64,000 nt of DNA from Nemophila menziesii. Lineage: Eukaryota > Streptophyta > Magnoliopsida > Boraginales > Hydrophyllaceae. Position 1 is the first letter of the stretch. Each line of letters opens with the position of its first letter. Location of the stretch: positions 8,804,001 through 8,868,000 of the forward strand of contig JARWIR010000027.1 of assembly GCA_029959085.1 (NCBI GenBank), given 5' to 3'. The notes under the pieces are model-generated. The model was not told where the DNA came from, did not search any database, and saw nothing but the letters and a program-made list of their open reading frames with translations. Positions 1 through 10,900 of the stretch are shown here, piece after piece. The translations under genes and the position numbers were made by a program.

Positions 1-1173
1 GGTAGACTTAGGAGCTATCATACAGTATTATAAACCCCGTTAGGGCGATTATAAGCTACGTTCAGATGATTAAGTAAATTATCCAATTGTATACACGGTT
101 AGTCAAGCCCGTCAGGATCAATGACGAATACCAAGCGTCTGTTACCTAGTTCAGTAATTAAATCCCCCTTCCGGATGATCACCGCCACTAGTGACTAGCC
201 TAATACGATGACCTATTTCTAATCTCGGCTAAATTAAAAATAGCAAATAAGTAAAAGATGACAATCAATATGAAAATACACAACTCAATCTAAATTAGAA
301 ACTAATCTCAAATTCATATACATTAAATAAATAATCTAGGGGTCATCCCATAATGCGATTCTCAAGTATGTAAAGGTTTAACTCATATTTAAATTAGAAA
401 ACAGAAAAGAAATTAATAGAATACATAAGTCCTAAAATAGAAAGAAGCAAAATTAAATAATTTGGCTGATTGTGGAGGAAGAAAGTCTTCTCCAACTTTC
501 GTCTCTTGCTTCCAAGTGTTCCAAACGTTTCTGCTCTTTCTCTCTCTTAAAATATAATATAATATCAGATCAAATGAGAGGTACTGATTAATGAGAATTA
601 AAGAAGATTATATACAGAGTAAAAACGCATTTGGTCTAATCTTGAACTTAATTAAGTAATTAGGGGCCCAAGTCTATTTTATGATTTCCGCATCTGATGT
701 ACACCCTCCAGTAAAACAGGTATAACTTTTGCATCATAAGTCCAAATAACCTGATTCCACTTCTCAAATTTCGCTAAATAAGAGGCACATCTTTTCCATT
801 TGAAACAGTAGTTTTGATTGTGCACCGTTTGGGTTTGGGAGGAGTTAGAATTGATGACTTTTTCCAGTTTCTAATACTCTTCCTCCTTTACTTAAGTGAT
901 GTCTTTTGCTCTCTTAGCACTTTCTTTCGCTCTTGAACTTTAAACTTCACTTATTATCTTCATATTGGTGCCTCCTAGAAACCATATACCTAATAACTTA
1001 ACACAAAACAAGCAAATTAACGCACAAAAACTCTAAAAGTAACAATAAGTATAAAACCAAAGAAGAAAGTGAAATATAGCAAATCACACTAATAAATCTA
1101 ATAACTAAGTCTAATTGCTACCTAAAATTATTTCTCCAAAGGGTATTTATTTATCAAAAATTGGGAGATATCA
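1..1173 (-). repeat. Athila-like LTR (A5), cut by the window edge
   Basis: On the minus strand the LTR starts at 1173 with TGATATCTCCC and runs out of the window at base 1. Bases 1-230 align by eye with the LTR at 2500-2730: the same order of CCCGTCAGGGT-like motifs, the shared gattaagt and ccaattg stretches and the same spacing. The tctccaactttcgtctcttg stretch near 495 matches the purine-rich leader of the other Athila LTRs. It is much more diverged than the A1-A4 LTRs, so it is an older or different subfamily. No gene is seen in it. Its partner LTR is not in the window. Confidence 0.6.
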
Positions 1174-1367
1174 ACTCCTCTCTAAAGGAGATAAAAAGTC
1201 CGTTAAAATTCTTATTGATAACTTAAAATGTTTTGGTGATGTTCGAGACTTCGCTTAAATGTGGAAAAGCCTAATATTTATTATATTGGGGGTTCAAATG
1301 ATGATATTGAGAATGGTTTGGTACCAACATTTTTGGAGAAAGGTGTCATGCCTTTCTATTATCTAGG
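1174..1367 (+). pseudogene. LINE (L1-type) reverse transcriptase fragment
   Basis: Two plus-strand frames joined by a frameshift near 1262 read like the region of plant LINE RT just after the catalytic core. One gives GDKKSVKILIDNLKCFGDV, the next NIYYIGGSNDDIEN and then GVMPFYYLG. In intact LINEs this part reads roughly as K/RGD..SV, then a .IY.GG segment, then a P..YLG box. Here a stop and a frameshift break it, and only about 65 codons remain. It lies between the A5 LTR and the broken gag of A4 in the opposite orientation. Which inserted into which cannot be settled. It has no function now. Confidence 0.6.
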
Positions 1368-1963
1368 ATAATATCTGTCGAAAAATGCAGCCTGTATTTG
1401 TTCCCAATTCGTAATCATTCCAGGTTCTTGTGAATCATGCCAATCACTCGCTCCATCTATCACGAAAAATATGAATGTAGCAAAATACATTTTCTCTTTT
1501 GTTAGTCCTTGAGTGATGTACGAATCGCAGATTTGCACAAATTTTGGTACTGCGCGAATAGGATCTTCTCCGGGATTGCCACAGAAATGTCCGAAATTCT
1601 GAAATTGAGCTAACATACCCGAATCTGGACGGAATCTCGGAACATCAATATTAGCTGGGCCAATCCCAAGAGGAGGAGCAAGGAATGGTTCGTGAGCTGG
1701 ACCGTTAACAAACCATGGATCGGCTACTTGGACTTGAACTGGAGGATTAGGAGGATTAAGAGGTGGGACTAGGCCATATGGGCCATTCTGACCATTCTGA
1801 CCATTGTTCTCAGCCTGAAGGTCACCCATCTCTCTAGCTAATCTCTCTTCTAACTCTTGTGCTTCTTGTTCTCTTCTTTTCTTGTTAGCAATCTGACCAA
1901 TGATTCAGGATTATCAAGGATCGGAGGTAATGACTCAAGATCTTTAAAGAGCCTCCTTCGCAT
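1368..1963 (-). pseudogene. Athila gag N-terminal fragment (A4)
   Basis: Reading starts at the ATG at 1963-1961 with MRRRLFKDLE, the same start as gag of A1 and A3. A frameshift near 1897 moves the reading into the frame that runs to 1359. The retrotransposon gag core follows: DPWFVNGP, the block DVPRFRPDSGMLAQFQNFG, then CDSYITQGL and NWEQIQAAFFDRYYP. The reading ends at the junction with the LINE fragment. The zinc knuckle and all of pol are missing. An intact Athila gag forms the nucleocapsid-like particle that packages element RNA; this copy cannot. Confidence 0.85.
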
Positions 1964-2069
1964 ACACCAAACCTAAAAACCTGAAAAAGATGAACAAACA
2001 AAGCGTAAAACTGAAAAATAAAAAATGCAACTAACACTAAAGGATAAACACCGGGGTCACACGCTATCG

Positions 2070-2087
2070 TCCTCGGCAGCGGCGCCA
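2070..2087 (-). other. Primer binding site of A4 (tRNA-Asp type)
   Basis: The minus strand reads TGGCGCCGCTGCCGAGGA, which can pair with the 3' end of plant tRNA-Asp with two mismatches. It lies 6 bp inside the LTR end at 2094. The same site recurs in A1, A2 and A3 and supports the Athila/Tat assignment. Confidence 0.85.
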
Positions 2088-2093
2088 AAAACT

Positions 2094-3293
2094 TGGTGGT
2101 CCCTTGTGTGTTCTAAAATAAATGCAATAAGGAAAAGAGAACCACAACTACAAGTGTACAGTTGTCCCAAGTAATATATGTGAAATTACAGATTCGTTAT
2201 CAGGGACGGATTGGTTGACTCTAATGCTTATCGAATAGTAGTTAATTGCACGTAAAAGCAGATAAATTGTTTTAAAAATGTTTGCTTAGTTTTTCTAAGA
2301 CTAAGGCGAATAATTAAAATACTAAATTAATGCAAAGATTAAACTAGACGCAAGAAAATAAAGTAGTTTACGCAAGGTATGAAAGGCAGTACTTGAGAGA
2401 CGCAAGGATTTCACCTAATTATCATTCATTTCATGTATTGTTTAAGGGAAAAATCGGTAAATATGTATGGTCGGGATTCGGGATTCTCCTTACCCCCGTC
2501 AGGGTGGACTAAGGAGCTACTTTTGGGTGCTACAAACCCCGTCAGGGTGATTATAGTCCATCTTCAAGTGATTAAGTCTATTTTACCCAATTGGCCATAA
2601 GATTAATTAAGCTCGTCAGAGTCTCTAATTTCTATCCTACATTCATTAATTAGTTCTGTACCCAGACCTCCCGTCAAGGTGATCCATTCGCCACTAAATG
2701 GAATAGCCTAGATACTAAGTCCTATGATTGGTTAATTACGTCATTCATAGTAAATAAAAGCAAACTAATAAAAAATACAATTTACCCAATTTGATTTCAA
2801 TTATAAAAATCCCAAATCCAAACACATGAAACGAAATCAAATTGGGATTAACCCATTATGCGTTCTCAAACACTATTTAAGTTTAGATCATAATAACTGA
2901 AAAGACAAAAACTAAAGAAATAATTGAGTTGATAATGTTTTACAGAATAGAATAGAAGAACCTAATTACGGAGTTGAATTGGCTGAGAATTGGAGATATA
3001 GACAGTCTCCAGCTCTTGCTTCTTCTCTTCCTTGGTCTAGCTTCTTCTCTGGTGTCTGAATCTGAAGCGTATGTCTTGTTATGAAAAAAAGGTGTGTGAA
3101 AAATAGAAGTCCAAAGCCCTTTTATAAGCTAAAATTCGGACTAGGGCTTTTCATTGTGATTAAATGAAAATTAGAAAAGCCCAAGTCCACTAATTAAGCC
3201 CAAATCCCGTAACTGCTGCACCACCTTCACTAAATCAGCTCTTAACGGCTCGTTTGAACTCGGATTGACCTCATTCCAGTTGCTAAAGTTCCG
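2094..3293 (-). repeat. Truncated or chimeric Athila LTR joining A0 to A4
   Basis: The LTR 3' end (minus strand, ...GGACCACCA) is at 2094, next to a primer site and gag, so on this side it behaves as the 5' LTR of A4. The other side stops inside the LTR at about 3293 (ttgctaaagttccg) and continues directly as A0 3' non-coding sequence (ccactttgccgg). About 400 bp of U3, including the TGATGTCTCC start, are missing. A TATA box (minus, TATAAAAG, 3119-3126) and four GTCAGGGT-type motifs (2500-2680) remain. The arrangement internal-LTR-internal suggests recombination between two elements. Confidence 0.75.
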
Positions 3294-4175
3294 TTCCACT
3301 TTGCCGGTTATTTTATGCTTTCTTTTTATTTTCATTTTCATTTATTTTCTCTTTTTTTTGTACAAGATACCCATGATCATCATTTTGATGTGAAATGTCA
3401 TGTCTCTTATAAATTTTTTTTTTCAAATCCCGGGAAAGGGTTACAAATAATAATATCATCTTTTTTTTTGTGCCTCAATACAAACATATCAGTTCCCACC
3501 CAATGAATTTTCCCAAATGATGAACCTTCACCCCAAACTCAAGCTCGAGACAGGTCTCAGGATTGTGATTTAAGTGCGGGTCATTTGGTCATGCCTAATA
3601 ATCTAAGGGATAATGGGCTTATATCGTGGTTACAAAAGAAAAGGCTTAAGGCTCAAAATTGGGCTAAGACGGATAATATTAATACAAGGGATAGCAAGCT
3701 AAAAGACTTCAAATAGCTAAAAAAGAACTGCCCCTATCATTTTCCTAGTTACATGGTTCGTCTCTAGTTCATATCTAAGTGGGTTCTCTACTAATTTAGA
3801 TCTCACGTTCTACAAACCAAACATTTTCCTTAAGTACAAGCTTACTTCTTTTGCATTGTTTATTAATTTTTCCTATTTATTATCTATGTTTGCATCCAAT
3901 TAAAGCGTGTTTTATGTTATTCCCTAAAGTCCACTATTTACTATTATAGATTCATCAAAAGTATGCTTAAAAGGGACATTTAAAATCTTCTACAGCCAAA
4001 CGCAACTCCTAAATATTTTTATTGAAAGAAAGTAAAACAAATAACACATAAAAGCTGGGATGAAGCAACGAACCCCACCCCAAACTAAAAAATGAGTCGT
4101 ATCCCCACGACTCGAAAAGACACAAAGAAATTAAACTAATCTACATTAAAACGTGAAAGGGATAGAAAACGTAGC
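3294..4175 (-). other. 3' non-coding region of A0
   Basis: This is the stretch between the ORF3 stop and the lost PPT of A0, homologous to 14027-15467 in A1 and 56817-58294 in A3. Two structured sites remain. One is a hairpin at 4094-4113 (minus GAGTCGT..ACGACTC). The other is a near-palindrome gagacaggtctc at 3547-3558, followed on the minus strand by TTGAGTTTGGGGTG. Long T runs near 3350-3470 are low complexity. Small ORFs here look accidental. Confidence 0.7.
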
Positions 4176-4715
4176 TTAACCAGCGCGTGGCTGGTCATCG
4201 ATGTTACGTCCATGGACTTTATCCTTCGTAAGTAGACCATAGGTGGCGTGTTGAATGGTGATCACCCCAAGTAGCATGTGTCGGATAAGGTCCAGCTCTT
4301 TCGTAACGTTCACTAAAGTAGCAATCATCTTCACTTGATACTCTTCCAACACTTTGATTTTCGATTCCAACTCGTTATTAGTATGAATCTTCTTCTTTGG
4401 AGGAGCTCTAAGAGTCCTTACAGCTTGTGTGGCTTCGTCATGGGCATTCTGAATCGAGATTAAAGTTATCTGTTCCCAACTAAGGATGGTTCAACTTCTT
4501 CACATTTACGCGGAATCATAGCGTCTAGACACAAGGTAGTGATGGTACAAGGAAATTTCAGATTCTGTTGGGTAATAGGTGCTTTCTCGAATTCCATAAT
4601 ATTGTCATAAAGCACATGATCCACATCCATATGTTTGTTCTCCACAATACACTTGATGAATATAATATGTTCCTTTTTCAATTCTGAAGTGTGTGTAATA
4701 CCAAAGAAGGTAGGG
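4176..4715 (-). pseudogene. Athila ORF3, C-terminal half (A0)
   Basis: Two minus-strand pieces match the C-terminal half of A3 ORF3. One reads KKEHIIFIKC then KFPCTITTLCLDA. After a frameshift between 4466 and 4370 comes ESKIKVLEEYQVKMIATL with TKELDLIRHMLLGV, a coiled-coil-like stretch ending DQPRAG. The N-terminal half lies 35 kb away at 40078-40599. A1 was inserted between them with TSD actat (4716-4720 and 40073-40077). The family resembles the putative plant transposon protein domain of Athila ORFs (Pfam PF20167, from memory). The function of the intact protein is unknown. Confidence 0.8.
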
Positions 4716-4720
4716 ACTAT

Positions 4721-5900
4721 TGGGGGTCCTTTGTGTGTTCTAAAATAAATGCAAAATTAATTGAACCATAACCGCAAGTGTACGGTTGTCCCAAGTAGTA
4801 ATAATGATTCTAGGATCGTTCGCAGGGACGGTTTGGTTAACTACAATGCTTATCAAATAATGAATGGTTGCACTTATGAAAACAAGTAAAAGATATAATG
4901 ATTGATTGGTTGTTTTATATTAATTCTAAGTAATGAAAGATTAAAGAGAAAATGCAATTAAATACTAAAACGCAAGTAAATGAATGTAAGACGCAAATAT
5001 GAGAAGGCAGTACTTGAGAAACGCAAGGGATCCTCCTAATTCTATTTCATAACATATGCTGTTTAAGGGTTAAATCGGTCAATTAACAATGGTCGGGATT
5101 CTATAATCCTTGTACCCCCGTCAGGGTGGACTACAAGGCTATTCTAGAGTGTCACTAGTCCCGTCAGGGTAAATATGATCCACTTTCTAATGATTAAGCA
5201 ATTTTACCACATTGGCCCTAAAATTAACTAAGCTCGTCAGAGTCAATAGCTTCTATTTTAGATTGAGTAATTAAGTCCGTACCTAAACCCTCCGTCAGGA
5301 TGATCCACACACCACGTATGTGGAATAGCCTAGATACTAATACCTGTTCTTAGTTCATGACTCCAAAAACAGTAAATAATCTCAAATTACCGAAAAGAGT
5401 AAAAGACCCAATTTAATTTAATTTATTAACAACCCAAATTCAGGCATATGAAGTTTAACAGAATAGGGATTCACCCATTAAGCATTCTCAAGTACTATGA
5501 AGAAATTAGCCCATACTAATTAAAAAGTAAACTAAATTAAAAGAAATGGAATTCATATTGTTTTACAGAATTAAAAATAAGAAAGACCTAATTTCCGGAA
5601 TTGGATTGGGCTGAGAATGGAGATATAGACTCTCTCCAGCTCTACAGCTTCTTCTTCTTCTTCATTCTGCTTCTTCTCTCTTGATGTTTTATTTTGTAAA
5701 AAGTGAATTCTGTGAAAAATAGAAGTCAAGAGCTCCTTTTATAAGCTCAAATTTGGATTAGGCCTTGGACGTAGAATTAAATCACTAATTAAAAGCTCAA
5801 GTCCATTTTCTAAGCCCAAAATCCCATAACTGCTGCACCACCTCCACTAAAACAGCTCTAGCCGATTCGTTATAACTCCGATTGACCTGAAATCACTAGC
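4721..5900 (-). repeat. A1 3' LTR, distal part
   Basis: This continues the LTR that starts at 14026 and is interrupted by E. It ends at 4721, where the minus strand reads GGACCCCCA, with TSD actat just outside. It keeps the TATA box (minus TATAAAAG, 5736-5743) and the row of CGTCAGGGT-type motifs (5115-5300). The removed copia element restores a continuous LTR of about 1.58 kb, matching the A2 and A3 LTRs (1.56-1.57 kb). Confidence 0.9.
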
Positions 5901-6322
5901 TGAAAGAATTAAAATAAAATAAATATTATTTTATTCCATGTCACCCATGATGGGGTAACATGAACGCACTCTGGGAAGTTAGTCAGGAAGTTACAATGGT
6001 AACTTGCCCACTAAGAGAGATGGGGATAGTGGAGATGATGGAGATAGTGGAGTGATGGTTTATTATCAGTTAATAAACCAACGCTCATATCCCTCTATAA
6101 ATAGGAGTCTGCTTCTCCTCTCCAGACACAACAAACACTACAGCAAAAAATCAATCTCTTTTCTTATACACTTAACAAGAAATTCTCAGACTCTTAGGTG
6201 GTGAAAACAAAGGGCTTAATTCTAGTAATTAAGTTCACGATCAGAAAGCAAGAATTCAGAAATCAATCCGCTGCGTAAGAAGGTTTGTCTAAAACCTTTA
6301 CTATTTAATTGAATAGGTATCA
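5901..6322 (+). repeat. E 5' LTR
   Basis: It starts TGAAAGAA and ends GGTATCA, two bases before the primer site. It contains a TATA box at 6096-6104 and a transcribed part of about 200 bp. The ORF frame at 6004-6204 is repeated in the right LTR and is a by-product of the repeat, not a gene. Confidence 0.92.
6096..6104 (+). promoter_or_regulatory. TATA box of the E 5' LTR
   Basis: TATAAATAG sits mid-LTR, the expected place for the pol II start that divides U3 from R. The same box is at 13382-13390 in the right LTR, where it would drive transcription outward into A1. Confidence 0.65.
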
Positions 6323-6324
6323 AT

Positions 6325-6337
6325 TGGTATCAGAGCA
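6325..6337 (+). other. Primer binding site of E (initiator tRNA-Met)
   Basis: TGGTATCAGAGCA begins two bases after the LTR end. TGGTATCAGAGC is the usual complement of the plant initiator tRNA-Met 3' end used by Ty1/copia elements. Confidence 0.9.
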
Positions 6338-6455
6338 TGTTACCTGGATTAATCTTTGCTTCGTCTTGTTTCTTTTGTTTCATGCGATTCATACAATAAC
6401 AAAAAAAAATTGTAGAAAGAATTGTTTTTATCTCTATCGACAAACACTTCTGTCG

Positions 6456-6458
<3 letters not shown>

Positions 6459-6513
<55 letters not shown>
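6459..6513. repeat. (AT)n microsatellite
   Basis: An uninterrupted AT dinucleotide run of about 55 bp lies in the E leader. Open frames across it on both strands give only tyrosine-isoleucine repeats and are not genes. The rest of 6515-6830 is T-rich with repeated runs of T followed by GGGCC or GGACC. Confidence 0.95.
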
Positions 6514-6517
<4 letters not shown>

Positions 6518-6828
6518 TATTAGGTCTGGACACTTAATTTATTAATTCAGTCCAAATTAATAATATTAGTAGGCCCTTTCTAGATTTTGGGCCGAATGCT
6601 CATTTTTTTTGGACCAGAATATAAACCCCAAATTACATTTATGGCCTTATGGAGTTCTTTTTTTTTGGGCCTTAATTAATTTTTTTTCTTTTGGCCGAGA
6701 TTTAAGAATTTTTTTGGGCCGAATCCTTATGACCGATTTTTTTTTGAATTATATTTAGTCCGGGTCCGTTTTAGTTTAGGATTAAATTTTCGGACCAAAT
6801 TAGGTAGTAGTAAAATCATTTTGCATGT

Positions 6829-6891
6829 AGGAGGATTCGAACCCTGGCCAACACTACTAGAAACTAAAAACTTAACCACTTCTTCTATACA
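6829..6891 (-). other. tRNA-like relic in the E leader
   Basis: The minus strand has a perfect pol III B-box-like sequence GGTTCGAATCC (6843-6833) with an A-box-like GTGGTTAAG upstream (6880-6871). The spacing suits a tRNA or the head of a SINE. The stems are not clean and there is no usable acceptor stem, so it is probably a decayed tRNA-derived sequence. A similar relic lies in the F LTR (59792-59856). Confidence 0.4.
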
Positions 6892-7006
6892 ATTAGTTGC
6901 TACTTAAAAGAATATATGTTTCATTTATAACTAATTTCAGAAATATATTATTTTAACTCAAAAAGGTGGTGAATTATTTTTGTTCTTAATTTTTCTATAG
7001 AGGAAA

Positions 7007-7483
7007 ATGGTGATTACACGATCCCGGGGATTACGTGCATTTAGACGCGACCTGTTGATGAACTACAGGATTGATTACAAGAACATAAAGAATACTAATA
7101 AACCAAAATTGGTTTACACCGCCAAAGAACCCGAGTCAGATGGACAAAGGGAAGATTTGAAAAACAAAATAATGACACTTCGAAATTATAAGATGAAATC
7201 ATCACATTCTTTAATACAACATGTGAAGATTGTAAATGATATGATACAAGGTGTCATAAAATATGCCTATCACATGAATGAGAATGACAAGGTTGAATCC
7301 CTTCTCAGGACTTTGCCAAAAGACTTGAGAAAAAATCTCCTTGATCTATGGAGGAATGTGAATCCCAAAAATTATGTAGATAGGAGATCAAAGACATATG
7401 GTTGGGTCGTATATGCCTTCACTGAATCTCATATGTGCTTTTTAAAAGGCATACAAGTTTTTTCAAATGTCCTTGTGAGATGA
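7007..7483 (+). CDS. Extra gag-like ORF upstream of the E polyprotein
   Basis: This is an open frame of 158 codons in the E leader; the start is preceded by gaggaaa. I do not recognise the N-terminal 50 residues. From about residue 55 the pattern looks like the UBN2-type gag core of Ty1/copia elements: LKNKIMTLRNYKMK, then HVKIVNDMIQGV, then NENDKVESLLRTLP. The main polyprotein has its own full gag of this type, so this is a second, partial one, perhaps captured from another element. There is no zinc knuckle. Bases 7484-7982 downstream hold only AT-rich leader. Expression is unproven. Confidence 0.5.
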   Translation: MVITRSRGLRAFRRDLLMNYRIDYKNIKNTNKPKLVYTAKEPESDGQREDLKNKIMTLRNYKMKSSHSLIQHVKIVNDMIQGVIKYAYHMNENDKVESLLRTLPKDLRKNLLDLWRNVNPKNYVDRRSKTYGWVVYAFTESHMCFLKGIQVFSNVLVR

Positions 7484-7982
7484 ATTCGCCTACTAAGTAT
7501 GATCCGATAAGTCTTTATGTAAAAGAGGGTTTTGAAAAATCGATTCCTTTGAAAACGAGATACGAGTGATTGTCATGTATAAGTTAGAGTTTCTTTGCTA
7601 GGTAGTTTATTTTGGTAGTTTGTTTCAAATGTTAGTCTTTGATTTTATTTGGTTATTTGTTTACCAAACATGTTTTTTTTTCATTTATGTATGAATTCAA
7701 CTAGATTATTTGCTTTTATGTTATTAGTTGTTTAGCTTTCATACAATTTTGCTCTATTCATGTTAGAGTAAGTGGGAGTTCTTGAAGAACTTAATTTTGC
7801 AGTTAATGAAATTGATTGAATGGTTAAGACAAACAAAATATAGTGGTTCATGATTGGGAACATAGTAAACTTTCTTTATCACTTATTTTGTTATCTTTCT
7901 TATTCATTCCGTTTGCATTAATAGCATAGAGTTGTTAAATAAATGTATGATATTAATGGAAATCTCTTACTTTATAGAGAAA

Positions 7983-10900
7983 ATGGCATCGAAAACCATC
8001 ATTGCTGATCTCAACAAAGGAGAAAAGATGAATGGTGAGAACTATAACCTTTGGAAGCTCAAGATACACTATGTTCTAGAAAAGAAAGATGTTCTTGAGG
8101 CTGTTAACAATGTCATGGCTCAGCCTGAGGAAGGCAACACAACTCAAAACAGAAGGGACATGGAGGCTTATGAGAAGTGTAAAAAGAAAGATTCCACTGC
8201 AAGAGGCATCTTGATAAGCTCCATGAATGACGATCTTGTCTATGAATGTCAACGATACCTCACTGCTCACGAAATATGGAATGTTCTTAACGAGAAGTAT
8301 GGGGGTACGACTGTGACTAAGTTGCGTCAATTGACCATTAAGTTTGACACTTGCAAGAAGAAGCCTAATCAAACCATGCAACAACATCTCCGAGAGATGT
8401 CTAACATGATTAGGGAACTTAAGAATGCAGGTCATAACCTTACTGATGAACAACAGATTCAAGCTGTGATTCGATCTCTTCCAAATAACTGGGAGCACTT
8501 GAAGATAAACTTGACTCACAATGACAACATCAAAACTTTTGATGATGCTGCTCATCATGTGACATTGGAAGATGAACGTCTAGATGCAATTAAGCCTCAG
8601 GGTCATGCTTATGTTGTTGAGTCAAGTTCCCACAAAGTTTCTGGCAATAAGCGCAAGAACAATGGGAAGAAGAACGGAAATGAACATGTTTCCAAGAAGA
8701 ACAAGAAGGGTGGTAACAATAATGGAAAAAGTTTCCGTAAGAAGAAAGACAAGAGTAAGATGAAATGCTTTAACTGTGAGAAAATGGGCCACTTCGCTCG
8801 CGAGTGCAGCGGGCCCAGAAAGGTAGCAATGTCATTTACTTCTTGTAATTTTACTTATGTTACCAGTACTGTATTGCTTGCTGATTCTAATCCTTTGTGG
8901 ACTGTGGACTCAGGAGCGACAGACCATGTAACCAAAGACCGAGAGGCATATGTAGAGTACCGTCGGATTCCAGAGGGATCAAGGTGGATATATGTAGGAG
9001 ACAACAATAAGGTTGAAGTCAAAGGAGTTGGCACTTGCAAGTTGAACTTGCGAGGTGGTCAAACATTGTACCTGCATGATGTACTTTACGCACCTGACAT
9101 TCGACGGAACTTAGTCTCGGTCACTGTTCTTCTAGGATTAGGTTTTAATTTGCATTTTCATAACAAACAAGTAGATATCTATTATGATGCTAGGTATTAT
9201 GGTTCTGGTTTTATTTCGCATGGTTTAATTGTACTAGATGATGATAACTCGTTTAATAGTTATTGTTTAAGTAGTTGCTTTTCCACTAATACTTCTTCTT
9301 CTAGTAATTCTAATGTAGACGAAAATGTATGGCATGCTAGATTAGGTCATATTGGTCAAGACCGTATGAATTTGTTGGCTAAGGCGAACCTTTTGGGTTC
9401 GTTGACTAAAGTCAACTTGCCAACTTGTGAAAATTGTCTAGCAGGTAAAGCAAATCAGAAACCATTTGGAAAGGCTAAACGAGTCGAGTACCCATTACAA
9501 ATAATTCATTCAGACATCTGTGGCCCAATGAGTGTTCAAACTAGACGTGGGGAACGTTATTTCATAACTTTCATAGATGATTTCACTAGGTTTGGTTATG
9601 TCTACATGATTTCTCACAAATCTGAAGCATTGGAATGTTTTATGACATTTATCAATGAAGTGGAAAATCAGTTAGAGAGGAAGGTAAAAAACCTAAGAAC
9701 CGATCGAGGACGTGAATATCTATCTGATTAGTTTAAAGAACTGTGTGATGAAAAAGGGATAGTAAGGCAACTTACAATTCCTAGAACACCACAACAGAAT
9801 GGTGTGGCTGAAAGGAGGAATAGAACACTCCTAGAAATGGTTAGGTCTATGATGGCACAAGCAAATCTTCCAATATCTTATTGGGGATATGCCTTGTTAA
9901 CCGCCTGTTATATACTTAACCGAGTACCCACAAAGACTATTCCATCAAATCCTTATGAACTATGGACAGGTAGGAAACCTAATCTGTCATACTTGCGACC
10001 TTGGGGATCGGCAGGCTATGTTCATGATCTATCTCATAAGTAAGGGAAGTTAGGTCCAAGAGGTAAGAAGTGTATCTTTATTAGATACCCAGATCACTCT
10101 AAAGGATATGTGTTTATTGGTGAACATAATGATGGGGGTCTTACTGAAATTGAGTCACGAGATGTTACATTCTTGGAGAATGATTTTCCTAGCAGAGGCG
10201 AGGTTGACAAAAATTCCATTTTATGTGAATTAAATGAGATTCAGGAAGATGATATGCAAACAAATGTGACGCCTGATGAGGTAACACATACTCAATAAAT
10301 AGAGACAGACACTCCTCTAAATCTTGAGACGGAAGAAACCATTGCATCATCTAGTAATCCTATTTCTCAAGATTCTCAACTTAAGAGAAGTGCTAGAGGT
10401 TTAGTTCCTCGTCGCCGATTTGAAATCAAAGGAGAAGTCTTTATGATAACTCCACAAGACGAAGAAGAACCTCGAACAGTTAATGAAGCACTCTCATGTC
10501 CCGCTAAGAATGAATGGAGGAAAGCAATGGAAGAAGAAATGGAGTCGATGAAGAAAAACCAGGTATGGGAACTGGTTGATCTCCCGAAAGGACGTAAGGC
10601 AATTGGGAATAAATGGGTTCTCAAAATAAAGAGGAAACCTGACAATTCCATTGACAGGTATAAAGCTCGCTTGGTAGCGAAAGGCTATACTCAACGGGAA
10701 GGAATAGATTTTGAGGAAACTTTTTCTCCTGTTGTTAGATTTACCTCAATACGTCTTATATTAGCTATAGTGGCGCATCTCGATCTGGAGTTGCACCAAA
10801 TGGATGTTAGAACTGCATTTCTAAATGGAGATTTAGATGAGGTAATTTTCATGGAACAACCCTCGGGTTTCATTGCAAAAGATCAAGATAATAAGGTATG

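Noticed and set aside
6309..6545. ORFs of alternating Tyr and Ile on both strands
   Set aside because: They translate the AT dinucleotide run.
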